Below are positions 1 through 7,655 of a stretch of DNA of 52,199 nt, one piece after another. Under the pieces are notes generated by a model. It made no database searches. It was not told where the DNA came from and saw only the letters and a list, made by a program, of their open reading frames with translations. The position numbers and the translations under genes were made by a program. Origin of the DNA: a virus; IMG/VR virus record IMGVR_UViG_3300046791_000495, positions 1 through 52,199 of that record; one strand, 5' to 3'. Positions within the stretch are counted from its first letter, which is position 1. The number at the start of each line of letters is the position of its first letter.

Positions 1-9
1 TCCTCGGAG

Positions 10-52
10 AAAAAAGAACGGGCCGCTACGGCCCCGCCGCGCGGCCCGTTCT
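10..52 (-). terminator. Intrinsic terminator of the left minus-strand genes
   Basis: A perfect 12-bp inverted repeat (AGAACGGGCCGC at 15-26 and its complement at 41-52) encloses a 14-base loop. Read on the minus strand the stem is followed by six U residues, from the A-run at 10-15. It lies 6 bp beyond the stop codon of the gene at 59-370, so it should end that transcript. Confidence 0.85.
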
Positions 53-58
53 CGTGTC

Positions 59-370
59 TTACTTCTTGTACTTGGCCTTCAGCTCGGCGATCTGCTGCTT
101 CTTCTCCTCGAGCTGCTGCTCGAGGATGTGGCCGATCGCCGGCGCGAGATCCTCGGTCGTCACGAGGATCGCCTCGACGAGCTTGCGCGGGCTCGTCTTG
201 AGCTCCTTCGCCATCTCGCGCAGCTGGCCGGCGCGAGCGCCGTAGATGCTCGCGCTGATCCGGTCGTCCTGGTCGTCGTCCGTCGCTTCGTTCGGAACGG
301 CCGTGGGTCGCGCTGCCGCCGTGCTCTCTTCGCCGTCGAGCGGGTCGAGAGGGTTGATCGCCTTCACCAT
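59..370 (-). CDS. Hypothetical 103-aa helical protein
   Basis: Family not recognised. The first 40 residues are acidic and probably disordered. Residues 45-103 are predicted helical and end in a short Lys/Glu/Gln coiled coil. The stretch REMAKELKTSPRKLVEAIL resembles the helices of small DNA-binding proteins and is similar in style to part of the protein at 1231-1512. It is the last gene of a three-gene minus-strand unit, 3 bp after the nuclease gene, and is followed directly by an intrinsic terminator. Confidence 0.7.
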   Translation of the reverse strand: MVKAINPLDPLDGEESTAAARPTAVPNEATDDDQDDRISASIYGARAGQLREMAKELKTSPRKLVEAILVTTEDLAPAIGHILEQQLEEKKQQIAELKAKYKK

Positions 371-373
371 GTC

Positions 374-1228
374 CTACTCCTTCTGCCCGGGCTCCGCCCG
401 GACGGTTGCGCCCCCAACGACGACGGCCACAGGCCGCAGTGCGTGGGGGCAGAGATCCCAGAACCCGCACCAATGCTGGCTGCACCACCAGTTGCTTGGG
501 TCGGTCGGGTTGAAGTTGCCTGAACGGATCAGACCAGCGGCGCGCCGCGTGCGGTCCAGGTACTGCGCCATCTGGTCGCGCGAGCGCGTCGTCGGCTGCT
601 GGATGATCTTGGTTTCTTTCTTGAGCGTGACGATCGTGTCGAGCGACAGACTCGCTGGCGGCACGCCGTCCGTGATGGTCTTCATCGTCGCGTACGCGGT
701 CAGCTGCATCGAATTCTCGGCGGCGTCGGCCGGCGGCGACTTCCGCGACGACTTCAGGTCGCGCTGGACGTTCGCCTTGGTCTCGACGTCGGAGTAGCCA
801 GAGAAGTCGATCGGGCCCGTCTCGCAGTCGATCTCGACCTCGTACTTCCGCTGGATCGTCAGCGGGTCGAGGACCGGCGCGAGTTCGATCGCATGCTGGC
901 GCGCCATGCGCACCGCGCGATCTTTCGCGACGCCGATCGCCGCTTTGAGGCCAATGTCGGCCTCGTCGGGCTCGAGCACCATGCCGTCCTTCTCGATCTC
1001 GGCCGCGACGGTGTCGCGCGCGATGTCGGAGACGACGTCAAGCTCGAGCAGTTCGCCCGTCAGCATCTTGCTGCCGAGGTTTTGGTTCGCCGCGCTATCG
1101 ACGCCGCGGCCGGTGACGAGCGCCGAGCCCGGAGGCCGGCGCATGCCCTTCATGTAGACGTACTCGAACTGGACCGGGCACTTGGCCAGCATCGAGAGTC
1201 GGCTGTGCGACAGCTTGATTCGCTCCAC
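374..1228 (-). CDS. PD-(D/E)XK nuclease of the RecB/Cas4 type
   Basis: 284 aa. The N-terminus (LSHSRLSMLAKCP) is the typical opening of PDDEXK_1 (RecB/AddB/Cas4-like) nucleases. Catalytic-type residues are visible as Asp147 in GYSD, Asp157-x-Lys159 in DLK, and the downstream QLTAY helix (Gln175). Cys17 together with Cys249, Cys254 and Cys260 gives the split four-cysteine pattern seen in AddB and Cas4 proteins that carry a 4Fe-4S cluster. Phage members act in recombination or replication as exonucleases, but no recombinase or polymerase partner is visible in this window. It sits 2 bp downstream of 1231-1512 in the same minus-strand unit. Function is inferred from motifs. Confidence 0.8.
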   Translation of the reverse strand: MERIKLSHSRLSMLAKCPVQFEYVYMKGMRRPPGSALVTGRGVDSAANQNLGSKMLTGELLELDVVSDIARDTVAAEIEKDGMVLEPDEADIGLKAAIGVAKDRAVRMARQHAIELAPVLDPLTIQRKYEVEIDCETGPIDFSGYSDVETKANVQRDLKSSRKSPPADAAENSMQLTAYATMKTITDGVPPASLSLDTIVTLKKETKIIQQPTTRSRDQMAQYLDRTRRAAGLIRSGNFNPTDPSNWWCSQHWCGFWDLCPHALRPVAVVVGGATVRAEPGQKE

Positions 1229-1230
1229 GG

Positions 1231-1512
1231 TCAGTCGCCGTAGAAAGGAGGCTTCTTCGGCATCTTCTTCGCGCTCTTGATCGCATCGTTCGCGGCCTTC
1301 AGCGCTCGCGTCCGGTGATGCTGCGAGTACGTGTCGGCGCGACCGCGCAGACCGAGGCCGGCGAGGATCGAGGCGATGTAGTTCGCCGCCGAGATCTTGA
1401 GGTGCTTCGCCTCGGCGATCAGCTGCTTGCGGAGGTCGACGTCGAACGGATTCAGGTACAGGTAGTCGGGTCGAACGGGTCCGGCGCGCTCTGGTTTCGT
1501 GCTAGGGTCCAT
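1231..1512 (-). CDS. Hypothetical 93-aa protein, possible ribbon-helix-helix-like
   Basis: Basic C-terminus and a central segment LRKQLIAEAKHLKISAANYI that looks like the two helices of a ribbon-helix-helix (CopG/Arc-like) DNA-binding domain; this is a weak call by eye. The ATG at 1512 is used here. An upstream GTG at 1554 would add 14 residues, but a TTGACA hexamer lies between the two. Neither start has a convincing Shine-Dalgarno. It is the first gene of the minus-strand unit ending at the terminator at 10-52, and is divergent from 1601-1972. Confidence 0.6.
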   Translation of the reverse strand: MDPSTKPERAGPVRPDYLYLNPFDVDLRKQLIAEAKHLKISAANYIASILAGLGLRGRADTYSQHHRTRALKAANDAIKSAKKMPKKPPFYGD

Positions 1513-1600
1513 AGCCACAGGAAGGTAGCAGATATCCTTTGTCAACGCAAGCACCCCGTTTGGCGATCAAGCCGACGGATTCGTTTGGAGACGCTAGGGA
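1513..1600. promoter_or_regulatory. Divergent start region with a TTGACA hexamer
   Basis: This 88-bp gap separates the minus-strand nuclease unit from the plus-strand gene at 1601. A perfect TTGACA lies on the minus strand at 1545-1540, and the overlapping TTGTCA reads on the plus strand at 1539-1544. No good -10 hexamer is seen at 17 bp on either strand, so this is only a candidate promoter pair. The plus-strand gene has GGAG at 1587-1590, 10 bp before its ATG. Confidence 0.3.
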
Positions 1601-1972
1601 ATGACCCCCAAGGAAGAGCTGCAAACCCTATTAGCCTCAGTAATTGCCAGCGGAGAGCTCCTGCGGTCGATCGCGAGTACTTTCGTCGAGAGAGACATGG
1701 ACCTGATCGACGACAAGACCCTCCGGATAAGGCTCGCCATGGCGGTCGCCAACGGGATCGCCACCCAGGTGGAGGTGCTCACCGGCGAGCGGCTCACGGT
1801 CGAGGGAGTCGAGCCGTCGGTGGGCATCGCGGCGGCCGCGATCGCTCGGGCGGAGGCGCTGGCGGCAGTCAGTAGCGGGCCGGACGAGAGGATGCTCGAG
1901 CTGGTGAACGGCATGACGATCTCGCTCGAGCGGGTGGAAGAGGTCGCGCGGAAACTGTCGATCCAGATGTAG
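1601..1972 (+). CDS. Hypothetical 123-aa helical protein, isolated plus-strand gene
   Basis: Not recognised. Almost entirely helical, with no cysteine, aromatic-poor and acidic, suggesting a small helical-bundle or regulatory protein. It is the only plus-strand gene in the left part of the window. It has its own upstream gap, a GGAG ribosome site at 1587-1590 and a strong hairpin straight after the stop. That arrangement (one gene plus its own terminator, opposed to its neighbours) is typical of a recently acquired cargo gene, but its function cannot be read from the sequence. Confidence 0.65.
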   Translation: MTPKEELQTLLASVIASGELLRSIASTFVERDMDLIDDKTLRIRLAMAVANGIATQVEVLTGERLTVEGVEPSVGIAAAAIARAEALAAVSSGPDERMLELVNGMTISLERVEEVARKLSIQM

Positions 1973-1974
1973 AA

Positions 1975-2012
1975 GAAAACGGCAGCGGGGCTTCGGTCCC
2001 GCTGCCGTCGTC
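1975..2012. terminator. Bidirectional intrinsic terminator
   Basis: An 11-bp perfect stem (1979-1989 with 1998-2008) closes a loop containing CTTCGG. On the plus strand it follows the gene at 1601-1972 by a few bases. On the minus strand the stem is followed by GTTTTCTTC, a good U-tract, so it can also end the long late transcript arriving from 2108. A second hairpin (6-bp arms 2073-2078 and 2087-2092) lies between it and the stop codon at 2108. Confidence 0.8.
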
Positions 2013-2107
2013 TCTTGGGTCGCCGTGGGTGTTGCGCGTCGGTGGGCTCGAGCCTCCTTGTCGTGACCTACTCTCGCCCCGAAGCCGGCGAGTCGTTCAT
2101 CAACTGA

Positions 2108-2908
2108 CTACGGTTGCGATGGGATCCAGAGCTTCGGCGAGTAGTAGACCCAGCCGCGCCACGCGCCGACGATCGGCGAATGATCATAGCCGGCCTCGAC
2201 GCCGACGCCGTGCCAGAACTTTCCAGTGCTCGACATCCAGATGTGCTCGGCGCCGACGCTGCCGCCCCAGCCAAACCGCGTCCCGTCGAGCGACAGCTGC
2301 GACGCAGCGAGCTCGTCGGCGATCGTCAGGTTCGCGTTCCCCCAGAGCGCTCCTCCGAGCTTGAGCGAGTAGAGCGTGCCGCTCGAGAAGTCGAACAGGC
2401 CGGCTTTCTTCGGCGGCTTGCACGGGTCCCACTCGGGGATGAGTTCCCAGTCGGCGCCGCGCGCGGGGATCACGCCGTGCATGTGGCCGCGCGTCTCGCA
2501 CGGGGCCTGGACGACCCGCTCCGGCAGCACCACGCCGCCCTGGGCGACGATCTGCTTCGAGATCTCCTCGGGCGATGCGGTCGGCGCGATCGGCGCCTCG
2601 CCTCGAGCGGCGCGCTGCTCGTTGAGGAGCGAGAGGAGGATGCCCGTCATGGCGGCGCTCTGATCGGAGTTCCGCCCGGGCTGCTGCTGCATCAGGCGGA
2701 GGAACTCCTGCTGCTGGGCCTGCATCCCGGCGACCAGTTGGAGGAGGACCTGCGTCTCCTGGGTCGGCGCCGCGTCCTTCGGATGCTCTGCGATCGTCGG
2801 CAGCGCCGGCTTGGGCGGCGGCGGCGTCGGGCGACCGATCCAGATCCCGAACAGCATGATCGCCGCCCCGGCGATGGAGCCGCCAGCTACGTACCAGCGT
2901 GTCCGCAT
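2108..2908 (-). CDS. Membrane-anchored protein at the end of the lysis cassette
   Basis: 266 aa, family not recognised. One N-terminal membrane segment (about residues 7-25) is followed by a Pro-rich linker and a Gln-rich helical stretch (residues 50-80). The C-terminal 90 residues alternate polar and aromatic/Gly residues (GGALWGNANLT, FGWGGSVGAEHIW, WRGWVYYSPKLW) and end in aromatics, as in short outer-membrane-type beta strands. It is last in the late transcript, overlapping the small membrane gene upstream by ATGA. A role in the final, outer-membrane step of lysis is possible from its position and membrane-plus-beta layout, but this is inference. Confidence 0.6.
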   Translation of the reverse strand: MRTRWYVAGGSIAGAAIMLFGIWIGRPTPPPPKPALPTIAEHPKDAAPTQETQVLLQLVAGMQAQQQEFLRLMQQQPGRNSDQSAAMTGILLSLLNEQRAARGEAPIAPTASPEEISKQIVAQGGVVLPERVVQAPCETRGHMHGVIPARGADWELIPEWDPCKPPKKAGLFDFSSGTLYSLKLGGALWGNANLTIADELAASQLSLDGTRFGWGGSVGAEHIWMSSTGKFWHGVGVEAGYDHSPIVGAWRGWVYYSPKLWIPSQP

Positions 2909-3078
2909 CAGCCCGCCGAGAATGCGAAGCGACCCAGCAGGTAGATGATCCCGATCACGATGGCGAGCACCGCGAGGAACCTCTGCATGAACGGCTGCGG
3001 GCCGCCGAAGAACTGGTTGAGCCCCCAGATCAGGAACCAGAGGCCGAGGAGGACGGGGAGCGCTGCGGTGATGGTCAT
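2908..3078 (-). CDS. Holin-like protein with two membrane segments
   Basis: 56 aa with two hydrophobic segments (about residues 3-20 and 33-50) separated by a short loop. This is the size and layout of a class II holin, which would make the membrane holes that let the endolysin at 3741-4244 reach the cell wall. The ATG at 3078 is chosen because AAAGGAG sits 7 bp upstream; a longer reading to 3159 would overlap the upstream gene with no ribosome site. Its stop overlaps the next start by ATGA. Assignment rests on size, topology and neighbours. Confidence 0.6.
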   Translation of the reverse strand: MTITAALPVLLGLWFLIWGLNQFFGGPQPFMQRFLAVLAIVIGIIYLLGRFAFSAG

Positions 3079-3091
3079 CTTGGAGCTCCTT

Positions 3092-3751
3092 TCAGTGCGT
3101 GCAGGCCGTCCAGTGGAGTACCGGATAGCCGTCCTGCCCCACTTCGCAGCCGGCGTCACAGGAGCACAGCTGCCAGTTCACGCAGCCGTCGGCGTAGGCG
3201 CGCCAAAGTCTGGCGTGGCAGTCGTCGAGCGGCTCCTGCTTCGTGTCGGGTGCGCCGGGGTGGGCTGTCGAGTGGAAGATCTCGGCACAGCGCGCCGGGT
3301 CCGTCCCGGCGAAGGCCGGCGTCGAGAGCATCCCGCCGATCTCCATCTCGTTGCGGTCGTCCAGCGGGGTGAACTTCTCGCCGGTCAGGTTGACGAACTG
3401 GCCGCGCGCCTTCTGGGCCGGGTCGACCGGCGTCCGGTAGGCGTAGAGGTTGCCGTCGTGGTAGTGGCGCACGGCGGAGCGGCCGCCGGGGTCCGTCGCC
3501 ACGGTGACGTCGGCGTCGGGCGTCTCGGCCAGGTAGCGCGAGGCCATCACCATCTGCTCGGCGACGGCGCGGTCGAACTTGATCTTCCCCTTCGTGAACG
3601 GCGGGAGCTCGGCGAACCAGAGGCCGAGCGACACGACGCAGGCCATCACGAAGAGCAGCACGAGGACGCGCGCCTTCGGGCCGAGCGGGATCTTGATCGA
3701 CTTGTCGCCGATGCCGATCGAAACGTCCTTGTCTTCCGTCTCAGGTGGCAA
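3092..3751 (-). CDS. Hypothetical single-pass membrane protein of the lysis cassette
   Basis: 219 aa from a TTG start at 3751, which has GGAGG 5 bp upstream; no ATG is suitably placed. It overlaps the end of the endolysin gene by 11 bp. One membrane segment (about residues 28-48) is followed by a domain of about 165 residues whose last third holds many cysteines, suggesting disulfides and an extracytoplasmic location. It lies between endolysin and holin-like gene, so a lysis role (for example spanin-like or a lysis regulator) is plausible, but no family is recognised. Confidence 0.6.
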   Translation of the reverse strand: MPPETEDKDVSIGIGDKSIKIPLGPKARVLVLLFVMACVVSLGLWFAELPPFTKGKIKFDRAVAEQMVMASRYLAETPDADVTVATDPGGRSAVRHYHDGNLYAYRTPVDPAQKARGQFVNLTGEKFTPLDDRNEMEIGGMLSTPAFAGTDPARCAEIFHSTAHPGAPDTKQEPLDDCHARLWRAYADGCVNWQLCSCDAGCEVGQDGYPVLHWTACTH

Positions 3752-4244
3752 CGTCGCCTCCGTGCTTCTTGTACTCGGCCAGCACGCTGTCGACCTTCTC
3801 ATGCCGCTGCGGATACTGAGAACCGGGCAGACTCGCCCAGCACGACGCGCAGAGCGCGATTGCCTGCCGCACGTTCCCGGCGATGACGTCGTCGAGCGCC
3901 CCCTCGCGGATGATCAGCGCGACCGCGCGCTCGTCCTGCTGCTCCGGAGAGAAGTCCGTGAAGCCCCACTTGGCGAGCAGGTCCTTCTCGGTCCGCCAGT
4001 TGATCTGGTACGCGCCGAACGCAGTGCTGTCCGCCGTCCCGTCGCCGTCGCCGTCGCCGGGGCCGTCCTTGTCCACGTCGACCAGCTTGCGCGGGTGGTG
4101 CGAGAGGTCGTAGACCATCTCGCCTCCGACCAGCCGGTGGTAGCCCAGGTCGTCCTTCGTCCCCTCGCCGAGCCGGATCGCCCGGAGGAAGGCCTTGACG
4201 TTACCGACGAGCAGAGCATCGCGCAGTTCTTGACGATCGCGCAT
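3741..4244 (-). CDS. Endolysin, lambda R-like lytic transglycosylase
   Basis: 167 aa, start ATG 4244 overlapping the upstream stop. The sequence follows lambda R along its length: AFLRAIRLGEG with catalytic-type Glu27, GYHRLVGGE, DLSHHPRKLV, AYQI, FSPEQQDERAV, IREGALDDVIAGNVRQAI and SCWASLPGSQYPQ. The enzyme cleaves peptidoglycan without hydrolysis; it has no signal peptide, so it needs a holin. Unlike lambda R it carries an Asp/Gly-rich insertion (residues 56-72) before TAFGAYQ that resembles calcium-binding loops. It heads the lysis cassette, followed by two membrane-protein genes and a holin-like gene. Confidence 0.9.
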   Translation of the reverse strand: MRDRQELRDALLVGNVKAFLRAIRLGEGTKDDLGYHRLVGGEMVYDLSHHPRKLVDVDKDGPGDGDGDGTADSTAFGAYQINWRTEKDLLAKWGFTDFSPEQQDERAVALIIREGALDDVIAGNVRQAIALCASCWASLPGSQYPQRHEKVDSVLAEYKKHGGDVAT

Positions 4245-4573
4245 CACGCCACCTTCTGGTTCTTGACCTTGAGGATGCAGGTCCGCTCGTAGACGCGCGT
4301 CGGCGGACCGGAGGCGACCGTGGCCCTGCACGTGACCGGGTAGGAGATCTCGTCCGTCCCCTCCGAGAGCCAGACGCGCACCTTCATGCCGCCCAGCATG
4401 ATCTCCGGAGCGTAGGCGCCGTCGCCGTTCACGAGCTCCGGCGGGTCCTCGCCGTCGACTGGATCGAGCGCGATCTCGACCGAGTCGATGGTGTCGCCGG
4501 CGACGCTGAGCTCCGGCGTGAAGTCGAAGACGTAGTCGAGCCGATCGTTCGGATCCTTCGGGGCCCATGCCAT
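4244..4573 (-). CDS. Small Ig-like virion protein, fibre/tail adaptor type
   Basis: 109 aa, opening with WAPKDPNDRLDYVFDF and ending CILKVKNQ. This matches the pattern of small beta-sandwich phage proteins (WPKDPxxxLDYxxDW ... SVTLKVR) usually found beside fibre genes and regarded as adaptors or decorations. It overlaps the endolysin by ATGA and follows the repeat-protein gene, which fits a fibre-associated role. The family recognition is from memory of the pattern. Confidence 0.65.
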   Translation of the reverse strand: MAWAPKDPNDRLDYVFDFTPELSVAGDTIDSVEIALDPVDGEDPPELVNGDGAYAPEIMLGGMKVRVWLSEGTDEISYPVTCRATVASGPPTRVYERTCILKVKNQKVA

Positions 4574-5496
4574 CAGTTCACCTCGACGTTGCGATCAGAG
4601 TACGGCGTGGAAATCTCGCGGTCAACCGCCGGCACCGAGACCTCTCGGACGGCGACGGCGACGACGACGGTTCGTTCCGTGACGGCGACGGCGACCTCTC
4701 GAGCGGCAACCTCGACCAGGACCTCGCGGTCGATCGGGCCGATCAGCACGATCCGGCTGCCCGGCGGCAGTTTCTCGGAGACGAAGCCGCTGGCATAGGC
4801 GTCGAGCTGGGCGTCCAGCGTGCCGGCGAAGACGATAACGCCCTCGCCTCCGGCCGAGGCGTCCAGTTGCCCGCCCAAGGTGCCGAAGAAGCCGACGGCC
4901 ATCACGCCGCCGGCGTAGGCGTCCAACTGGCCGTCAAGCGTGCCGAACAGGGAGACCACCGGGCCGCCGGCGGCGCTCGCGTCCAGTCGCCCATCGAGAG
5001 TGCCCGCCAAGGTCACCAGGGCCCCGCCGGCGGCAGCGGCCTCGAGGACGGCAGCGAGCGTGCCCGACAGGACGACTACGCCTCCACCGCCGGCCTGTGC
5101 GTCCAGTTGGGCCGCCAAGGTCCCGGCCAGCGCCACGAGCGCCGATCCGCCGGCCGTAGCGCCGAGCTCGCCGGCCAACGTGCCGGCCAGCACGTGGAGG
5201 CCACCACCAGCGGCCGCGGCGTCCAGCTGGGCGGCAAGGGTGCCAGCAAGTACGTGGAGCCCACCACCGGCCGCCTGGGCGTTCAGCTGCGCCGCCAAGG
5301 AGCCGGCGAGAGCGTGGAGCCCGCCGCCGGCCGCGGCAGCGTCAAGCTGGCCAGCGAGCGTTCCGGAAAGGGCGTGGAGGCCGCCACCACCAGCGGTTGC
5401 ATCCAGCCGGCCGTCGAGCGTCCCTTCGAGGACGACGGTTGCGCCGCCGCTCAGCCCGGCGTACGGAACCGAGGCATACGGAGCTCCGGCGAACAT
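4573..5496 (-). CDS. Repeat protein with eleven 20-residue units, probable fibre/spike component
   Basis: 307 aa. Residues 21-240 are exactly eleven copies of a 20-residue unit with the core xGTLxxxLDAxAxGG and no length variation. A unit of this length with periodic Gly and small hydrophobics suggests a beta-solenoid. Residues 256-307 are a second array, nearly six copies of a 9-residue unit of the type DREVLVEVA. The N-terminus (MFAGAPYASVPYAG) is an opening seen in phage structural proteins. It lies between a glycine-rich adhesin gene and the small Ig-like protein, with one-base or ATGA-type junctions. A related unit occurs in the tail protein at 16135-18759. Confidence 0.75.
   Translation of the reverse strand: MFAGAPYASVPYAGLSGGATVVLEGTLDGRLDATAGGGGLHALSGTLAGQLDAAAAGGGLHALAGSLAAQLNAQAAGGGLHVLAGTLAAQLDAAAAGGGLHVLAGTLAGELGATAGGSALVALAGTLAAQLDAQAGGGGVVVLSGTLAAVLEAAAAGGALVTLAGTLDGRLDASAAGGPVVSLFGTLDGQLDAYAGGVMAVGFFGTLGGQLDASAGGEGVIVFAGTLDAQLDAYASGFVSEKLPPGSRIVLIGPIDREVLVEVAAREVAVAVTERTVVVAVAVREVSVPAVDREISTPYSDRNVEVN
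4777..5436 (-). repeat. Eleven tandem 60-bp coding repeats
   Basis: Codons 21-240 of the gene at 4573-5496. Each 60-bp unit encodes one 20-residue repeat. Units differ by point substitutions but not in length, so copies are diverged yet in perfect register. Adjacent units in the middle (about 5140-5400) are the most alike, suggesting recent unequal duplication there. Confidence 0.85.
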
Positions 5497-7652
5497 CAGC
5501 CGATCCTCTCGATGACCGCGAGGCCAGAGCCGCCTTGCGCGGAGGCGTTCTGGTTTGTGACTGGGGCGCTATTGCACAGCCCACCACTTCCAGATCCAAT
5601 CAAAGCAAAAGCCGCGGACATGTCGATGCCTCCTGTCCCCCCGAGGTTCCCGCAATGACCGCCAAAGATCCCGCCGACCGCTCCCGTGATCGTCGTGGGT
5701 CCAGTTATAGATGACGCTGATTGAGTACCCGCACCCACGCATGGAGTTGCACTTCCGGAACCGTTCATCTGGAAGAGCGGGTGCGAGAGTGATTCAAGAC
5801 CCTGTTTCGTGAATTGGCCCGCGCTGTTCCTCAGTTCACCATCTGCGCAGATAGATACTGGATCGTAACCAAGGCGAGAGGTCCCGCTGATCGCGGTCGT
5901 CGCATTCCCTCCGGTACCGGCCCCAGTTCCTATGGCACCCGATGTCGACGAGCCCACGAACCCACCGACCGCCCCGCCGCCCCCGTTCCGGTTTGGGGTT
6001 GCTGCCGCTGCGGAGCCGCCGTTCCCACCAGCGCCCGACGGACTCCCACAAGCTCCGCCGCCACCAGAGCGCATACCGGAAGCCTGGCCCGGTCCTGAGC
6101 CGCCATCTCCCCCCTTGTAGTTGATGTCTCCGCCCCTGCCTGCTCCTGCCAACCCCCCGGACGCTGTCGAGTTGGTGATCGTCGCCGCCCCGCCTGTCCC
6201 CCCGGTTGCGAAGATGCTTATCCCGCCACCGAGGATTGACGTAGTTCCGCCGTCGCCGCCCGTTGCTGCTCCATCGGCGCCAACCGCGACTGTCGCCGAA
6301 GCCCCCCGCGCCCCGATTTTGATATTGAGCACCGTTCGCGCCGTCAGCCACGTCTCCTTCTGAGAGAACCCACCACCGCCGCCGCCGCCCGCTTGTCGAG
6401 TCCCCGCCGCCGCCGCTCCACACCCTCCTGCTCCACCGCCACCGATCACGCTCAGCCGATAGAACCCGTCGTAGGGCACCGTGTACGTCGTGTCGGCGAT
6501 GAAGAACAGCGCCGTCTGGCGGCAGTAGACGACCTTCTTGAACGGGCTCGACTCGCGCGGCTCTGCGACGCGCTCGACGATGGCGATGCCGCGCCCGCTC
6601 GACCCGCCGGTGCAGGTGCCGGTAGTCTTGGTCACCGAGCCGCCACCGCCGCCGCCGATGAGCGGCTGGAGTGCGGTTGCCGTGCCGGAGACGAGAGCGA
6701 AGGCGCCGCCGCCGCCGAGCATCGAGCCTTGGAGTCCAGCGCGAGGATCGTTGACGAACCCGCCGGCGCCGGGGCCGTTGTTCGTGATGACCACGCCCCC
6801 GCCTCCTGCGCTGAAGTAGCGGAGCGGGTCTTGGAACGACTCAAAGCCGAAGGCGAGCGACGATGTGCTGGGCTGAGTCCGAACGTGGCCGTCGAGCGAG
6901 TTCAGAGAGTGCGGCAGGTTGAACGTCGACGAGTCCATCCGGGCGCGTGTGTTCCCGCCGCCGCATCCTGCGCCCGAGCCGTTGTTCGAGTTGACTGCCG
7001 TCGAGACAGCGGGACCGTCGAAGCCGTACACGCTCCCGCCTCCGGTGCCGACGACGAAGCCGCTCGCGGTCACCGCCGCCGAGCCGCCGCTCCCGCCTTG
7101 GTACGTCCCGAAGGAGCGAATCCCGGCGGGGAGTCCGCACGAGCCGCCGCCGGACGCCGCCACGGACGCGCCCGTCTCAGAGCAGTCGCCGCCGTTGCCT
7201 CCCGCAGAGTTCCAGTCGCCGCCCCATGCGACGCCGCCGAGCGCGCCGGTCTGACTGCCGCCGGTCGACGCGGCGCCGCCCTTGCCGCCGCCCGCGAACA
7301 GGTTGATGCGCGGGCCGGTGACGATCGCGTCGCCGCCGTCCGTTCCGTTCCCCCCGACGTTGCTCGCTCCAGTCGAAGAACCCCCAGCGACGGCTGCTGG
7401 GATCGTGATCCGCAGGACGTCGCCCGCGTTGAGGAAGACCGTCTTCTCGCACAGTCCACCACCGCCACCGCCAGAAGCGCAGCCGCCGGTCGTGTCGTTC
7501 CCGGCGAACGCCGCACCGCCGCCGCCCGCTCCGATCGCCGCGACGCGGTACCAACCGGCGTAGGGGACCGTCCAGTTCGTGGTCAGGCGGAAGAACATCG
7601 CGCAGCTTGCGCCGCGCTGGATCGGCGTGACCCGCCGAGGAAAGGCGCCCAT
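5496..7652 (-). CDS. Glycine-rich adhesin-like protein with two repeated modules
   Basis: 718 aa, exceptionally Gly-rich with many GGGG runs and few charged residues. It contains two related modules. Each opens with a WTVPYAGWYRVAAIGAGG-like segment (residues 26-43 and 390-407), has a long Gly-rich body with an F-E/D-S-x-x-x-P motif, and ends in a G-x-A-x-x-E-R-I/V motif (354-362 and 710-718). Gly-rich phage adhesins (for example S16 gp38) pack poly-glycine II helices and bind host receptors, and this is the likely role. It starts 3 bp after a third copy of the module (7656-8741) and overlaps the repeat-protein start by one base. Confidence 0.75.
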   Translation of the reverse strand: MGAFPRRVTPIQRGASCAMFFRLTTNWTVPYAGWYRVAAIGAGGGGAAFAGNDTTGGCASGGGGGGLCEKTVFLNAGDVLRITIPAAVAGGSSTGASNVGGNGTDGGDAIVTGPRINLFAGGGKGGAASTGGSQTGALGGVAWGGDWNSAGGNGGDCSETGASVAASGGGSCGLPAGIRSFGTYQGGSGGSAAVTASGFVVGTGGGSVYGFDGPAVSTAVNSNNGSGAGCGGGNTRARMDSSTFNLPHSLNSLDGHVRTQPSTSSLAFGFESFQDPLRYFSAGGGGVVITNNGPGAGGFVNDPRAGLQGSMLGGGGAFALVSGTATALQPLIGGGGGGSVTKTTGTCTGGSSGRGIAIVERVAEPRESSPFKKVVYCRQTALFFIADTTYTVPYDGFYRLSVIGGGGAGGCGAAAAGTRQAGGGGGGGFSQKETWLTARTVLNIKIGARGASATVAVGADGAATGGDGGTTSILGGGISIFATGGTGGAATITNSTASGGLAGAGRGGDINYKGGDGGSGPGQASGMRSGGGGACGSPSGAGGNGGSAAAATPNRNGGGGAVGGFVGSSTSGAIGTGAGTGGNATTAISGTSRLGYDPVSICADGELRNSAGQFTKQGLESLSHPLFQMNGSGSATPCVGAGTQSASSITGPTTITGAVGGIFGGHCGNLGGTGGIDMSAAFALIGSGSGGLCNSAPVTNQNASAQGGSGLAVIERIG

Positions 7653-7655
7653 CGC

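Noticed and set aside
2015-2100. tRNA-like or attachment-site-like segment on the minus strand (GGCTCGAGCC, T-arm-like)
   Set aside because: The T-loop would read CTCGAGC, the T-stem has a mismatch, no acceptor partner is found, and no integrase is present. Best read as a palindrome next to a terminator.
4777-5436. Tandem 60-bp repeats considered as CRISPR or a diversity-generating element
   Set aside because: Repeats are contiguous, coding and in frame with no spacers; no reverse transcriptase or template repeat is present.
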